This document shows, one piece after another, positions 7,038-15,248 of a stretch of 64,000 nucleotides of DNA. The translations under genes were made by a program, and so were the position numbers. Location: the NCBI RefSeq assembly GCF_902859695.1, contig NZ_CADIJL010000010.1, positions 1 to 64,000 of the forward strand. The letters run 5' to 3'. Below the pieces are notes generated by a model. It saw nothing but the letters and a program-made list of their open reading frames with translations, was not told the origin of the DNA and ran no database searches. The stretch comes from Achromobacter ruhlandii. GTDB taxonomy: Bacteria; Pseudomonadota; Gammaproteobacteria; Burkholderiales; Burkholderiaceae_B. Numbering within the stretch: the stretch's first letter is position 1; each line of letters opens with the position of its first letter.

Positions 7038-9031
7038 GGCATAGCCCCCAGGCCCATTGAATAGTTCACGCGCGTCGACATCCCCGTGCCATCCCCACTT
7101 GTCGCATCGACGCGTGTACCCGGCGGTGCGGACACGTTGACTTGAAGCGTTAGCTTCTGCAGGGACGCATCGAGCGCATCCTTCAGGCCGTCAAACCCTG
7201 GGCCATTGCCCATCCCAGGCGCACCGGCGGCCGCGTTCGGCGGGGTGCTGCCCGATTGCGCAGATCCCGCGGCACCACCGTTCATGGCGCCGAAGATCCG
7301 GTCAGCCATAATCCCGCGACGGTACTTTTCCCCCTCCACGTCCGCAGGACGCTCGTGGTACTGCGACACGATGGCCGCGGCCCGATTGGCATCGGTCGCC
7401 CGCGCCAAGAGGTCACCCGCGACACGCTGCTGGCCGGGGCCGTTGCGCAGCTCCCAGTCAAAAAACTTCAGCTGGTCGTCCAGCGTGGAATCGCGAATGT
7501 CACGCTTGAACACGCGTTTGAAGTCCTCCTGGCGGTCTGGGTGCCACTGCCCGATCCCATACGCCTTGCCGCCATCCCCCACGCTAAAGGGATTTCCGCC
7601 GGACTCCTGAAGAATGTTCGCCGCGATACCTGCGGCCTGTTCCTTCGACCAACCCATACCCATGAACTTCTGGGCAATCTCCAGGATTTTCGGATCGCTC
7701 GTTCCGCCAGGCGCGTACTCCCCGGGACTCAAATAGCTCTTTCCCTGCGCCCGGCGAGCGCTCGCAAGCGTCGCATCTTCTCCGGCGTTTAGGTCCTTGC
7801 TGTAGAAGAGCGCGCCGGCACCAACCGCATACGGATTCAGGAATCGAGCCAGCCACGGCGCGCGTGCCGCAGCAGCTCCAGCGCCGGCGGCACCTGCTGC
7901 CCCTGCGCCGGCCGCACCGCCCGCCGTAGCCTTGAGCGCAGCCGCCGCAGCCTCTGCTGCCGTCAGGCTCGCCACAAGCGCCCCGATCGAAAGGCCCCAA
8001 TCGGCCAACGTCGCCGCAAACTTGATTGCGACGATGCCAGCCAGCACGTTGCCCCAGCCGCCAAATGCATCGGCAATCTGGTTCACGCGGTCGTACCAAG
8101 CCCCCCAGTCGACGCTAGTGATCCAGGAAGTCAGTTTCCCGACCGCCTCAGCGAGCCTGTCTGCAATGTTCACGCGGTTCTCGTCCAGCCATGAGGTCAG
8201 CTTTTCGATCATGGGAGTCAAGACCGGGATGAGTTTGTCGCCGATGGTGTTTGCAAGGGCGCCCGTGCTGGCCTTCAGGCCGTTGATCTTGTCCTGGAAC
8301 GCCGACGCGCGTTCAATCGCGTCTTCGCCGAAGATATAGCCACGCCTGCCAGCTTCGGCGCGGTCTGCGTCGAACGTACCGCGCTGAATCATTGGCAGTA
8401 AAGCGCCCATCCCGAGCGCATCCGCCGCCGTGCGCTGCCCCGCGGGGTTCTTGATCTTCCCCAGTGCGGCCAGGATGTCGTGCTGCGTTCGCTCGTAGTC
8501 GATCTGACCATCCTTGCCGCGGGAAATCCTCACGCCCAGGCGCTGCATCAGCATCATGGCCTGCGGGTTGGCCCCGAGCGCCGCCTCTCGGATGGTGTTC
8601 TGCGATGACAGCATGCTCTGGTCGAACTGCTCCGCCGTCACCCCAGCCCGCTTGGCGGCGTAGTGCCATGCTTGTAGCCCGCGCGTCGACATTCCCAGCT
8701 GGCGGGACGTCCGCTGCAGGCTCGATCCGAGGTCACCCCACCGCTGCGCCAGAGCGCCAACGCCGGCCGCCCCCGCCAGGCCGACAAGTGCCGACATGCC
8801 AGGAATGATCGACGAAATGCGATCAGCAGCAGTCCGGGCGCCCTGCGAAATCGAATTCAGGCCAGACGTGATCTTTCCCAGCGCAGTCGCGCCGGTCTTG
8901 CCGATGCTGGTCAGGCGTCCAGACATCCGCGCAGCTCTATCCCCAATACGCGAGAATGAGTCGCCGACCTTGTTGCCTACTTTCGACGCGTTGTCTATCG
9001 CCGAAATTCGGAATGCCAGTTCATTGGCCAT
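7034..9031 (-). CDS. Tape measure protein with internal tail lysozyme domain
   Basis: 665 residues from the ATG at 9031, preceded by GGAGG. A longer frame exists upstream but would overlap the chaperone extension. The first 100 residues look like a coiled coil. Residues about 345-400 are hydrophobic and Ala/Gly-rich, as usual for the membrane-active part of tape measures. Residues about 450-575 (from KILEIAQKFMGMGWSKEQAAG through NILQESGG and YGIGQWHPDR) match the phage tail lysozyme family, with the Glu of LQESGG as probable catalytic residue. This domain would open peptidoglycan during DNA entry. The protein sets tail length and is assembled with the upstream chaperones. Confidence 0.87.
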   Translation of the reverse strand: MANELAFRISAIDNASKVGNKVGDSFSRIGDRAARMSGRLTSIGKTGATALGKITSGLNSISQGARTAADRISSIIPGMSALVGLAGAAGVGALAQRWGDLGSSLQRTSRQLGMSTRGLQAWHYAAKRAGVTAEQFDQSMLSSQNTIREAALGANPQAMMLMQRLGVRISRGKDGQIDYERTQHDILAALGKIKNPAGQRTAADALGMGALLPMIQRGTFDADRAEAGRRGYIFGEDAIERASAFQDKINGLKASTGALANTIGDKLIPVLTPMIEKLTSWLDENRVNIADRLAEAVGKLTSWITSVDWGAWYDRVNQIADAFGGWGNVLAGIVAIKFAATLADWGLSIGALVASLTAAEAAAAALKATAGGAAGAGAAGAAGAGAAAARAPWLARFLNPYAVGAGALFYSKDLNAGEDATLASARRAQGKSYLSPGEYAPGGTSDPKILEIAQKFMGMGWSKEQAAGIAANILQESGGNPFSVGDGGKAYGIGQWHPDRQEDFKRVFKRDIRDSTLDDQLKFFDWELRNGPGQQRVAGDLLARATDANRAAAIVSQYHERPADVEGEKYRRGIMADRIFGAMNGGAAGSAQSGSTPPNAAAGAPGMGNGPGFDGLKDALDASLQKLTLQVNVSAPPGTRVDATSGDGTGMSTRVNYSMGLGAMP

Positions 9032-9161
9032 GTTGTGCCTCCAAGCGCTCTGCCATGTCGTGCCACCACCGCAGCTCACTCAGCTGTAGCCCGAGAACGT
9101 CTCGCGGCGGCCAGGCGTAAAACTTCGCCGTCGCCGCCGCCATCAGCCCCCAATCAGGCAC
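9021..9161 (-). CDS. Tail assembly chaperone extension (GpE'-like, -1 frame)
   Basis: A frame of about 46 codons from the GTG at 9161, or 40 codons from the ATG at 9143, to the TGA at 9021-9023. It encodes MAAATAKFYAWPPRDVLGLQ followed by LSELRWWHDMAERLEAQHGQ. The WPP, LSEL and W-rich pattern is that of the P2 GpE' type extension. It is open in the -1 frame right through the stop of the upstream chaperone gene, so it is most likely made as a fusion by frameshifting at 9173-9179 and not from its own start. It overlaps the tape measure start by 11 bases. Confidence 0.8.
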   Translation of the reverse strand: MPDWGLMAAATAKFYAWPPRDVLGLQLSELRWWHDMAERLEAQHGQ

Positions 9162-9169
9162 TGGCCGGA

Positions 9170-9499
9170 CTACTTTCCCTCGCGGGATTCCTCGTTCTCG
9201 GCGTCGGCCTTGTCATCGTCGCCGGCCATGAACGACGTCAGGTAGTTGGCGGCGGTGGTGAAATCGCGCGCCCCGATGCGGTTGATCACCGCAATGGGCG
9301 TGCCGGACACTTTGGCGATGAGCTTGCGCAGCGCATCGCCAGCGTCCTTGCCGCTTTCCCTGTTGAAGGAAAGAACTTCTTCCACGATCGGTTCGCGGAG
9401 CGGCAGCTCGGTGAACGTTTCGGCGTCGGAGCCCTGGCCCAACGTGACGGGCTTGCGCAGGGTGATGGTCAGTTCGTCGGGGATCTCTTTTTTCGGCAT
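9170..9499 (-). CDS. Tail assembly chaperone (Mu gp41/P2 GpE-like)
   Basis: 109 residues starting MPKKEIPDELTITLRKPVTL at 9499. This is the usual position, between tube and tape measure, and the usual length of the first tail chaperone in Mu- and P2-like tails. The C-terminus is acidic (GDDDKADAENEESREGK), as often seen. The start lies one base before the stop of the tube gene. The last two sense codons form a frameshift heptamer, so two products are expected: this short form and an extended form that binds the tape measure. Confidence 0.86.
   Translation of the reverse strand: MPKKEIPDELTITLRKPVTLGQGSDAETFTELPLREPIVEEVLSFNRESGKDAGDALRKLIAKVSGTPIAVINRIGARDFTTAANYLTSFMAGDDDKADAENEESREGK
9173..9179 (-). 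promoter_or_regulatory. Programmed -1 frameshift site G GGA AAG
   Basis: The minus strand reads G GGA AAG TAG in the frame of the upstream gene, a canonical slippery heptamer of the form X XXY YYZ. It is the same heptamer used by lambda gpG/gpGT. A one-base backward slip avoids the stop and continues into the GpE'-like frame, giving a fusion of about 159 residues. Confidence 0.82.
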
Positions 9500-9500
9500 G

Positions 9501-9869
9501 TCAGTTCGCAGTCTGTTCGGAAACGAGGGGACCTTCGAACTTGACGTCGAAGGTGGCTTCAGTGGTGTCGACCTCCTGCGCATCGACGCAGGCCATGCTG
9601 CGGCCCACCACGGTCTTGCCGTTGGCGAGCTGCAGCACCACCGTCGCATTGCGCATGCGGTTGAAGTCATAAACCGTCAGGCTCCCCGCATCGCGGGCAG
9701 TGAAGGAAATCGAGCCAGCGACCGGCATTTCCTTGACGCCGTGATAGCCGTCCTGGCCCACCAGGCTGGTGCGGGTAACGGTGGAGGGGCTGTACTTCGC
9801 CGCCCCTTCCAACATGTAGGAATTGCCGTCCACCGTGATTTGCGCGGTGCCGGCCAACAGATTCGCCAT
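9501..9869 (-). CDS. Tail tube protein (Mu gpM-like)
   Basis: 122 residues starting MANLLAGTAQITVDGNSYML, a characteristic opening of the Mu-type tail tube family (about 115-120 residues), which polymerises into the inner tube under the sheath. It follows the sheath gene after a 61-base gap that holds a strong terminator-like hairpin, so its expression can differ from that of the sheath. The good ribosome binding site TAGGAGCC precedes the ATG. Confidence 0.88.
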   Translation of the reverse strand: MANLLAGTAQITVDGNSYMLEGAAKYSPSTVTRTSLVGQDGYHGVKEMPVAGSISFTARDAGSLTVYDFNRMRNATVVLQLANGKTVVGRSMACVDAQEVDTTEATFDVKFEGPLVSEQTAN

Positions 9870-9884
9870 AATCGGCTCCTATAA

Positions 9885-9909
9885 ATGAAAACGCCGCCCG
9901 AAGGCGGCG
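9885..9909 (-). terminator. Terminator-like hairpin between sheath and tube genes
   Basis: Stem CGCCGCC-TTCG-GGCGGCG on the minus strand with TTTTCATTT after it, 22 bases past the sheath stop. It resembles an intrinsic terminator inside the late operon. Read-through, antitermination or RNA processing would be needed for the genes below. Confidence 0.65.
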
Positions 9910-9930
9910 CTATGCCACAGCCACGCGGGC

Positions 9931-11460
9931 TTACGCGCTGGCGGCCTCGCTGGCCGGCACGATGTTGCTGAACTGCATGAGCAGGGCGAAGATGCGCAGC
10001 TGGTTGATCAGGATCGCCGGATACAGCACGTCCACCCGGTTGGGGTTGGTGCGGTTCTGCTCCACGATCAGGCCCTTGGCGAACACGTCCGCACCCTGCA
10101 CCCAGCCGCTGTCGTCCTGCATGGACTGGTAGTCCGCAGTCAGGTCGGCACGGATGGTGCTGGGCGTAACGATGTTGGATCCGGGCGCCGGCCGCGTACC
10201 ATTGGCCGCCAACTTCTTGCGGGCGTACTTGGAAGTCACCACCAGCTTCAGGCGCCGCAGGACCGCCGTCAACGTGTTCATCGTCTCGACTTCCAGATAG
10301 CTGTTGTCCGGCTGGCCGAACGCGTTCAGCTGGTAGGTCGTGATGAGGTTTTCGATCGCCACCGTACCGTCGTCCGCCACCGTGAACGTGCTGATGCCCG
10401 TATAGAGCAGCGTGTTGCGGTCGGTCAGCTGGAACCGCGACTCCAGCGGCGGCGGCAGGAAGCTCGCCAGCGGCACGGTCTGCATCGGCTGGGCCGGGTC
10501 TGCGCGGCACGATATCGCCGCTGCTGCCGTCAGATCAGCGGCCAGGATCCACGAGGGCGTCGGCGAATTGTTGAACCCCATGATGGATACATGCTCGTCG
10601 TTCCGGGTGGCGCCAAAGGTATGGCATTCACCCAGCGTTCCGCGGAAGCCGCCGTAGGCATGCCCATACAGGCCCTTGGACCAGCTCCAGCGGCCGGTCG
10701 TCGTGGACAGGAATGCCTTGACGGCATTCAGGGATGCGGCGTCGCTGTACGGCATGGCGATGAAGTCGAAGGTCATGTCGCCCAGGTTGGCCAGCGCAGT
10801 GGTCAGCGTCGGATTGACCTGACCGCCGGACATCGGGGTGATGGTGACGCCCAGCCCCACCGGGAGCGCTTCGCCACTCAGTGCGCCGTAGAAATTCAGG
10901 CGCACGTCGATGTCATTGCCCGATAGGCCCTTGTTCTTGGCCGTCAGGTTCACCTTCGTCGTGGTCCCTGCATCCACCGCAGCCGTCACCGGCAGGTCGG
11001 CCGCGGCATTGATCTGTGCCGCCAGAGCCGTCGCCAATTGCGCGGTCGTCATGCTGGGCGTGCAAACCAGCGACACCACCGGCGAACCGGAGAAAGCCGC
11101 AATGTAGAGGGACAGCACACCGGTGGCCGTCGCCGCCGCAGTGAAGCTGATAGCGCCCTTGGCTTCGGTGGCGGACGCATCGTCCGCCACAGGGAGATAC
11201 CAGACCTCACCGAAGCTGTCACGCGCGCGATAGACGGCCGTCATGAGCGCCAGCATCGAACCCTGGCCGCCCAGCACCTTCGCTTCGTTGGCGCCCTGGG
11301 AAATCGCCGGCTTGCCGGGAACCGCGGTGCCAGCGGCCGTGATCTGACCGATGATCAGCGCCCGTTGGTTGATCTGACCGGTGTTTGCGCGACTCGGGTC
11401 GATATCGGCGTAGAAAAGCGGCACCCGCAGATTCTGCGGGATGTTGGGAAACGGGATCAT
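9931..11460 (-). CDS. Contractile tail sheath protein (Mu gpL-like)
   Basis: 509 residues starting MIPFPNIPQNLRVPLFYADI, a typical Mu gpL-type opening with FYAE/FYAD and then SRANTG. Mu gpL is 495 residues long. The C-terminal third (VPLASFLPPPLESRFQLTDRNTLLYTGIST and on) fits the conserved sheath core that contracts. Its presence shows that the phage is a myovirus. The start follows the DUF2635 gene directly, as in many Mu-like phages. Confidence 0.92.
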   Translation of the reverse strand: MIPFPNIPQNLRVPLFYADIDPSRANTGQINQRALIIGQITAAGTAVPGKPAISQGANEAKVLGGQGSMLALMTAVYRARDSFGEVWYLPVADDASATEAKGAISFTAAATATGVLSLYIAAFSGSPVVSLVCTPSMTTAQLATALAAQINAAADLPVTAAVDAGTTTKVNLTAKNKGLSGNDIDVRLNFYGALSGEALPVGLGVTITPMSGGQVNPTLTTALANLGDMTFDFIAMPYSDAASLNAVKAFLSTTTGRWSWSKGLYGHAYGGFRGTLGECHTFGATRNDEHVSIMGFNNSPTPSWILAADLTAAAAISCRADPAQPMQTVPLASFLPPPLESRFQLTDRNTLLYTGISTFTVADDGTVAIENLITTYQLNAFGQPDNSYLEVETMNTLTAVLRRLKLVVTSKYARKKLAANGTRPAPGSNIVTPSTIRADLTADYQSMQDDSGWVQGADVFAKGLIVEQNRTNPNRVDVLYPAILINQLRIFALLMQFSNIVPASEAASA

Positions 11461-11670
11461 TTACTTGCCCCCCTTATTGGGCGGTGCCGGCGGCACCTCG
11501 TTGGTGGCCGACTTTTGCGCGCCAGGGGCGTCCGCTTCGACCACGTCGCCGTCGCGCAAGCGCGCGGCCCAGTACAGGTCGTTTGCGTCCACGGGCATGC
11601 CGTCTTCAGGCATGAATTGTTTGCGTACCGGGTCGAACACCGTCAATCCCGGGCGAGGTTTGATGTACAT
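11461..11670 (-). CDS. DUF2635 small tail protein (Mu gp38-like position)
   Basis: 69 residues starting MYIKPRPGLTVFDPVRKQFM with PEDGMPV after it, the defining pattern of DUF2635, a small protein nearly always encoded just upstream of Mu-type sheath genes. Function is unknown. A role in tail assembly is inferred from the constant neighbour. Its stop abuts the sheath start, suggesting coupling. Confidence 0.85.
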   Translation of the reverse strand: MYIKPRPGLTVFDPVRKQFMPEDGMPVDANDLYWAARLRDGDVVEADAPGAQKSATNEVPPAPPNKGGK

Positions 11671-11679
11671 GCGAAGCTC

Positions 11680-12231
11680 CTATTGCGGAAGGTCAATATC
11701 CAAGCCGGGGACAGCGGTGCCGTCAGGCACCTGAACACGTGTGTCCACCCCTTCAAGCGGGTTTGTGGGCACGGGGAAGAAATCCTCCGGCCCTTGCACG
11801 AACTCCAGGCCCAGTTCCACCAGGACGCCTCCCAGGTGTTCTGCGGCGTCTTCCGGCCCTCGCGTAATGCGCGTGCGAAAGTAGGAAAACTGGTTGAGTT
11901 CCTGCATGAGCGGCGGGTAGTTGATGACTGCGGCCTTGATCTGGTCCCGCAGCGTCTCCAGCTTGACCTGCAGGGCCGCTGCGCCGGCGTCGTCCAGCTC
12001 GCCGGCGTGGGTAGCCCTTGCTTCGATCACCAGCGCCGAGGTCACGGTGAAGGCCGGGGCTCCGCTTCGACCGAACGACACGCCATCCTCATCGTTCGTT
12101 CGCACGAACAGGACGGGATACTCCCCATCCCAGGTCGCCTGGTCGCGCGGCGAATATGCCCGCGAGCCCGCGTCAGTGGTGCCGGTCAACGCCTGCACGG
12201 CCAACGCACGTAGTTGGTTTGTCGTGGTCAT
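11680..12231 (-). CDS. Putative tail terminator / completion protein
   Basis: 183 residues starting MTTTNQLRALAVQALTGTTD. The pattern of an N-terminal helix followed by GEYPVLFVRTNDED and a VTSALVIEARA beta segment resembles minor tail proteins that cap the sheath or tube (lambda gpU/gpZ-like, Mu gp37-like position). Its location between the head completion genes and the sheath supports this. It overlaps the preceding gene by 4 bases. No catalytic motif is seen. Confidence 0.6.
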   Translation of the reverse strand: MTTTNQLRALAVQALTGTTDAGSRAYSPRDQATWDGEYPVLFVRTNDEDGVSFGRSGAPAFTVTSALVIEARATHAGELDDAGAAALQVKLETLRDQIKAAVINYPPLMQELNQFSYFRTRITRGPEDAAEHLGGVLVELGLEFVQGPEDFFPVPTNPLEGVDTRVQVPDGTAVPGLDIDLPQ

Positions 12232-12548
12232 AGCTTCTTCAGTTTCAGGTGAACCCAGCCCATGCCGTCCGGCTGCTGTTCGAAGACGAGGAACGATTCG
12301 CCCGTCTTCTTCCGGGTGATGCGGTCATCCTTCGCCGGCGGCCGCGGCAGATCGGCGAGGCGAAAGCCCGCACTCGGTGCGGTCGTCACCCAACCGACGC
12401 CGCCCTCGCCGTCCTGGAATGCCGTCTTATAGGCATCGGTAAAGACGCCGGGCACATCCTTGGCTTTGCCGCCGCCTGCAGGTTGATAAACCAGCTCTTC
12501 ACCAAACGCCGTGTTAATGGCCTGGCTGACCTGGTCGTAATCAACCAT
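12228..12548 (-). CDS. Putative head-tail joining protein (gpFII-like)
   Basis: 106 residues. Length and position after the capsid and a small head protein fit the lambda gpFII type of connector that accepts the tail. The C-terminal half (DDRITRKKTGESFLVFEQQPDG and then WVHLKLKKL) has the beta-rich pattern seen in small head-completion proteins. The identification is by position and general pattern, so it is less certain than its neighbours. The stop overlaps the next gene's start by 4 bases. Confidence 0.55.
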   Translation of the reverse strand: MVDYDQVSQAINTAFGEELVYQPAGGGKAKDVPGVFTDAYKTAFQDGEGGVGWVTTAPSAGFRLADLPRPPAKDDRITRKKTGESFLVFEQQPDGMGWVHLKLKKL

Positions 12549-12549
12549 G

Positions 12550-12810
12550 TCAGCCTCGGCGGATCTGCGGACCGGAGCCGGACCCGAAACGCGGACCGTT
12601 GCCCCGCTGAATCACCGGCGCATCCGGGTCTTCCAGGAAGCCGAGCTGCCGCAGCCGCTCGACCTCGTCTGCTGGCAGATCGACTTCGTCGCCGGCCACC
12701 AGCGACTTTCCGTCTTCAGCCTGCAGGACCCGCCCGCGCGCCACAATGGCCGTTACGGTCTTCGCTCCGGTCGGTCCCTTGTCCTTCTGATTCGTGGCGC
12801 CGCTCATCAT
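12550..12810 (-). CDS. Small head protein of unknown function
   Basis: 86 residues (or 85 from the second ATG at 12807, which overlaps the capsid stop). The middle part AGDEVDLPADEVERLRQLGF resembles short DNA packaging or head stabilisation proteins found next to lambda-type capsids (gpFI-like position). The C-terminus is Gly/Arg-rich. No motif proves a function. It lies inside the head operon, one base before the gpFII-like gene. Confidence 0.6.
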   Translation of the reverse strand: MMSGATNQKDKGPTGAKTVTAIVARGRVLQAEDGKSLVAGDEVDLPADEVERLRQLGFLEDPDAPVIQRGNGPRFGSGSGPQIRRG

Positions 12811-13865
12811 TCCACCGCCGGATCGCAGACGTTGGCCGACAGGCAGGCATTCACCCGGCTGGGGATGATGATGGGGGACGACTGCATCATCAGCAGACGC
12901 TGGGCCGGGTCTTCCTGCACCCAGGTCTTGGGCGCGAACGGCAGCGATTGGTAGTTGAAGGCCGGATCCATGATCTGGCCGAACGCGCGGGTGCCCTGCA
13001 GGTTGGGGCCAGACATGATCAGGTCACCGTCGTACAGCATCGGCCGCTCGACGTTGTTCTCGTCCACAAACCAGTCGTTGTACAGCCACAGGTCGAACTG
13101 CCCCCACTTGCCCTTGTAAACGGCGCCATGCTTGATCTCGGCGCCAGGGTTGATCGCGTTGCCGAACGGCGCCTGGGCAGGCCAGACGATTGCCCCCTTC
13201 AGCGCCGGATCGAGGATGAATCCCGCCCACGAGCTGGGCGTAAACACCAGCTCCGATACCGTCGCGCCCGAGCGCTTGAGGACACGGGTCGCCCACGCCT
13301 CGATATCGCGGGTGGGAGAGGCTGTGCCCGCCGCGATGTTGCCGGCAGTCCACTTCCGCCCCAGAGTCAAGCCAACCGTCAGATCCGGCGCCCGGCCGAA
13401 GTCCACGATCACGGTTTCGAAACCTTCACCTTCGATGGTGACCTGGCCCAGACGCAGCGCGCTGGCGGCCATCCATTCCAGGCGGCGCGTCAGGATGTCA
13501 ATCTGGTCCGTCATTTCGGCTTCCAGGTTGGCCATTTCACGCTCGATGCCCTTCAGGTCGCCACCGATTCGCTCGCCGATCATGCGTCGCACCGGCTTGA
13601 GCAGATCCGGTGCGCGCTTGTCCTTGATGTAGGCAGGCTTGAAGGTGTTGGTCTGGAAGCGGCGCTGTTCGACCAGCTTGCCTTCGACCAGAGGCGAAAC
13701 AAACGGCGCCATGCGGCGCATGCCGATGTCAACGTCGATCGCGACCTCTTCGGTATCCGAAGTCACGAGGTTGGGGAAGAACCGGTCCAACAGGAAGGAC
13801 TGAGCGGTTTTCAGGTTCGGAACGACCCCGATCAGGTCGATCGTGGTATAGGACAAAGAGGACAT
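12807..13865 (-). CDS. Major capsid protein (lambda gpE family)
   Basis: 352 residues, close to the 341 of lambda gpE. The N-terminus has PNLKTAQSFLLDRFFPNLVT and the middle RRMIGERIGGDLKGIEREMA, both of the type seen in gpE-like capsids. The fold is expected to be HK97-like. It follows the decoration gene, as in lambda, but a strong hairpin with a T-run lies between them (13,896-13,924). The ATG at 13865 has a short leader with a weak ribosome binding site. Confidence 0.88.
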   Translation of the reverse strand: MSSLSYTTIDLIGVVPNLKTAQSFLLDRFFPNLVTSDTEEVAIDVDIGMRRMAPFVSPLVEGKLVEQRRFQTNTFKPAYIKDKRAPDLLKPVRRMIGERIGGDLKGIEREMANLEAEMTDQIDILTRRLEWMAASALRLGQVTIEGEGFETVIVDFGRAPDLTVGLTLGRKWTAGNIAAGTASPTRDIEAWATRVLKRSGATVSELVFTPSSWAGFILDPALKGAIVWPAQAPFGNAINPGAEIKHGAVYKGKWGQFDLWLYNDWFVDENNVERPMLYDGDLIMSGPNLQGTRAFGQIMDPAFNYQSLPFAPKTWVQEDPAQRLLMMQSSPIIIPSRVNACLSANVCDPAVE

Positions 13866-13895
13866 TCGTCATCTCCAAAAATTCTTGGCGGATAC

Positions 13896-13924
13896 GAAAA
13901 AGGCCCCGCTGGGCGGGGCCTTTT
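13896..13924 (-). terminator. Terminator-like hairpin between decoration and capsid genes
   Basis: Stem GGCCCCGC paired with GCGGGGCC, followed by TTTTTCG on the minus strand. The same stem sequence forms the terminator after ppk at 44,161-44,183. Located inside the head operon, it must be read through or processed, and may tune the capsid to decoration ratio. Confidence 0.7.
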
Positions 13925-13943
13925 CCATGCGTTGCGCTTGGGT

Positions 13944-14624
13944 TTAGGTCGGGTCGGCGGCCGAAACCGACGACTTGATGTGGATGGCGTACTGCCGCAG
14001 CGCCGCAGTCAGCGCGGGCAGCGTCCAGCTCGGGTCGTAGTGCAGCGCGCGGCCGTTGACCTCGACCTGCACATAGGCCCCGGCGTTGACAGGGCCGGCC
14101 GTGGCATCGGAGTAATCAGCCAGAATGGCCGAGGGGACCTGGCTGCCGTCGGTCGCCCCCTTCACCGAGAGGACGAACTGACCGACCGCGTCGTTGACGT
14201 CGATAACGAACGTGTCGCCGGCCGCGAACGCCGTGGCGCCTGCTGTGATGGTGAACCCCAGGCCGCCTTGCGTGTAGGCCGTCCCCACCGCCGCATTTGC
14301 GAGCGTGGTGCCTTCCGGGTCGACCACCTTGAACGTGGTCGCGGCGGTCGCGGTCAGCTGGTAATTCCCCAGCTTCGCACCGGCACCAACGACGACGGCC
14401 CCGATGGTTCCATTGCCCGTATTGGTGCCGGCGGCGGTAGCGACCGCGGTACTGCTCGTGATCATGCCCAACACCGCCCCGCGCGGCAGGTTGCCGGCCG
14501 CGAGGATGATGGGCTGCGAGACGATCTGCAGGCCGCCCGCGATAAGCTGATCGGGGACGAAGACATCTGCCCGGATGCCGGGCTGTTGGGGACTGTTCCC
14601 CACGGGGTTGACGGGAAGCGTCAT
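13944..14624 (-). CDS. Head decoration protein (gpD-like, long form)
   Basis: 226 residues, twice the length of lambda gpD (110). The ends fit the family: an early PIILAAGNLPRGAVLGMIT segment and a late AQ/ILADYSDATAGPVNAGAYVQVEVN segment, typical of gpD. Between them lies an extra Gly/Thr/Ala-rich part (about 60-150) that may be a surface-exposed insert. The trimeric decoration protein stabilises the filled head. It lies between the scaffold candidate and the capsid gene, as expected for a lambda-type head. Confidence 0.78.
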   Translation of the reverse strand: MTLPVNPVGNSPQQPGIRADVFVPDQLIAGGLQIVSQPIILAAGNLPRGAVLGMITSSTAVATAAGTNTGNGTIGAVVVGAGAKLGNYQLTATAATTFKVVDPEGTTLANAAVGTAYTQGGLGFTITAGATAFAAGDTFVIDVNDAVGQFVLSVKGATDGSQVPSAILADYSDATAGPVNAGAYVQVEVNGRALHYDPSWTLPALTAALRQYAIHIKSSVSAADPT

Positions 14625-14657
14625 GAGTATTGCTCCTGAATAGCTGAATTGCGGGGA

Positions 14658-15227
14658 TCAAGCCTCGCCGCGGCGCTTCTTGCCGGCAGCGACGATCTTC
14701 TGGGCGAGGGTCATCTGGCTGTCGCCACCACCCGAACCCGGGTTGGGAATGGTCGTGCCTTGCATGCGCTCGGACAGGGTGCGGCGCGCTGACGGCGCCT
14801 GATCCGCTCGGCCAGCGTCCAGCGCTGCGATCGCGGCCTTGGACGACATGCCCGTGTCGAACGCGAAAACGCAAGCCTGGCGAGCGACGCCCAGCCGCAA
14901 GCCGTGGGCCACGATGCGGGCGCAACGCACCCGCTCGGCGGCCCTCGCGGCCTTCTTCGACTGATCTTTTTCCTTGTCGTCGCCGTCGTCTTCGGATTCG
15001 GCATCCGGGTCTTCCCCGTTTTCCAGCACATCGTCGCGCTCGTCGTCTTCGCGGTCGAGTTCTTCCATGCGCTTCGCATAGTCGTCGTCGGACTCGCCCT
15101 CCCGCTGCTTGCGCTCGTCGTCGGACTTGTCCTTGTCGTCCTCGTCGTCCTGTTCGGCGCGGGCGCTACGGGCGCGACCCAGGCTCAAGAGCGAGGCAAA
15201 GGGGGAAGAAGAGAAAGGTTTCTTCAT
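14658..15227 (-). CDS. Putative scaffold protein (acidic, charged)
   Basis: 189 residues starting MKKPFSSSPFASLLSLGRAR. Residues about 25-90 are almost entirely charged and strongly acidic (runs of D, E, K and R), predicted helical or disordered. A short ordered part follows (about 95-140). Such proteins between protease and decoration genes usually act as scaffold or protease-associated core, a function that lambda encodes as Nu3 within gene C. Here it would be a separate gene. No enzymatic motif is visible. Confidence 0.6.
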   Translation of the reverse strand: MKKPFSSSPFASLLSLGRARSARAEQDDEDDKDKSDDERKQREGESDDDYAKRMEELDREDDERDDVLENGEDPDAESEDDGDDKEKDQSKKAARAAERVRCARIVAHGLRLGVARQACVFAFDTGMSSKAAIAALDAGRADQAPSARRTLSERMQGTTIPNPGSGGGDSQMTLAQKIVAAGKKRRGEA

Positions 15228-15248
15228 TGCGGTAGTCTCACAGGTTGT

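Noticed and set aside
12249..14639. Long plus-strand frame of 796 codons across the head genes
   Set aside because: It is the opposite-strand shadow of well-recognised head genes in G+C-rich DNA and its translation is Arg/Gly/Asp-rich without family likeness.
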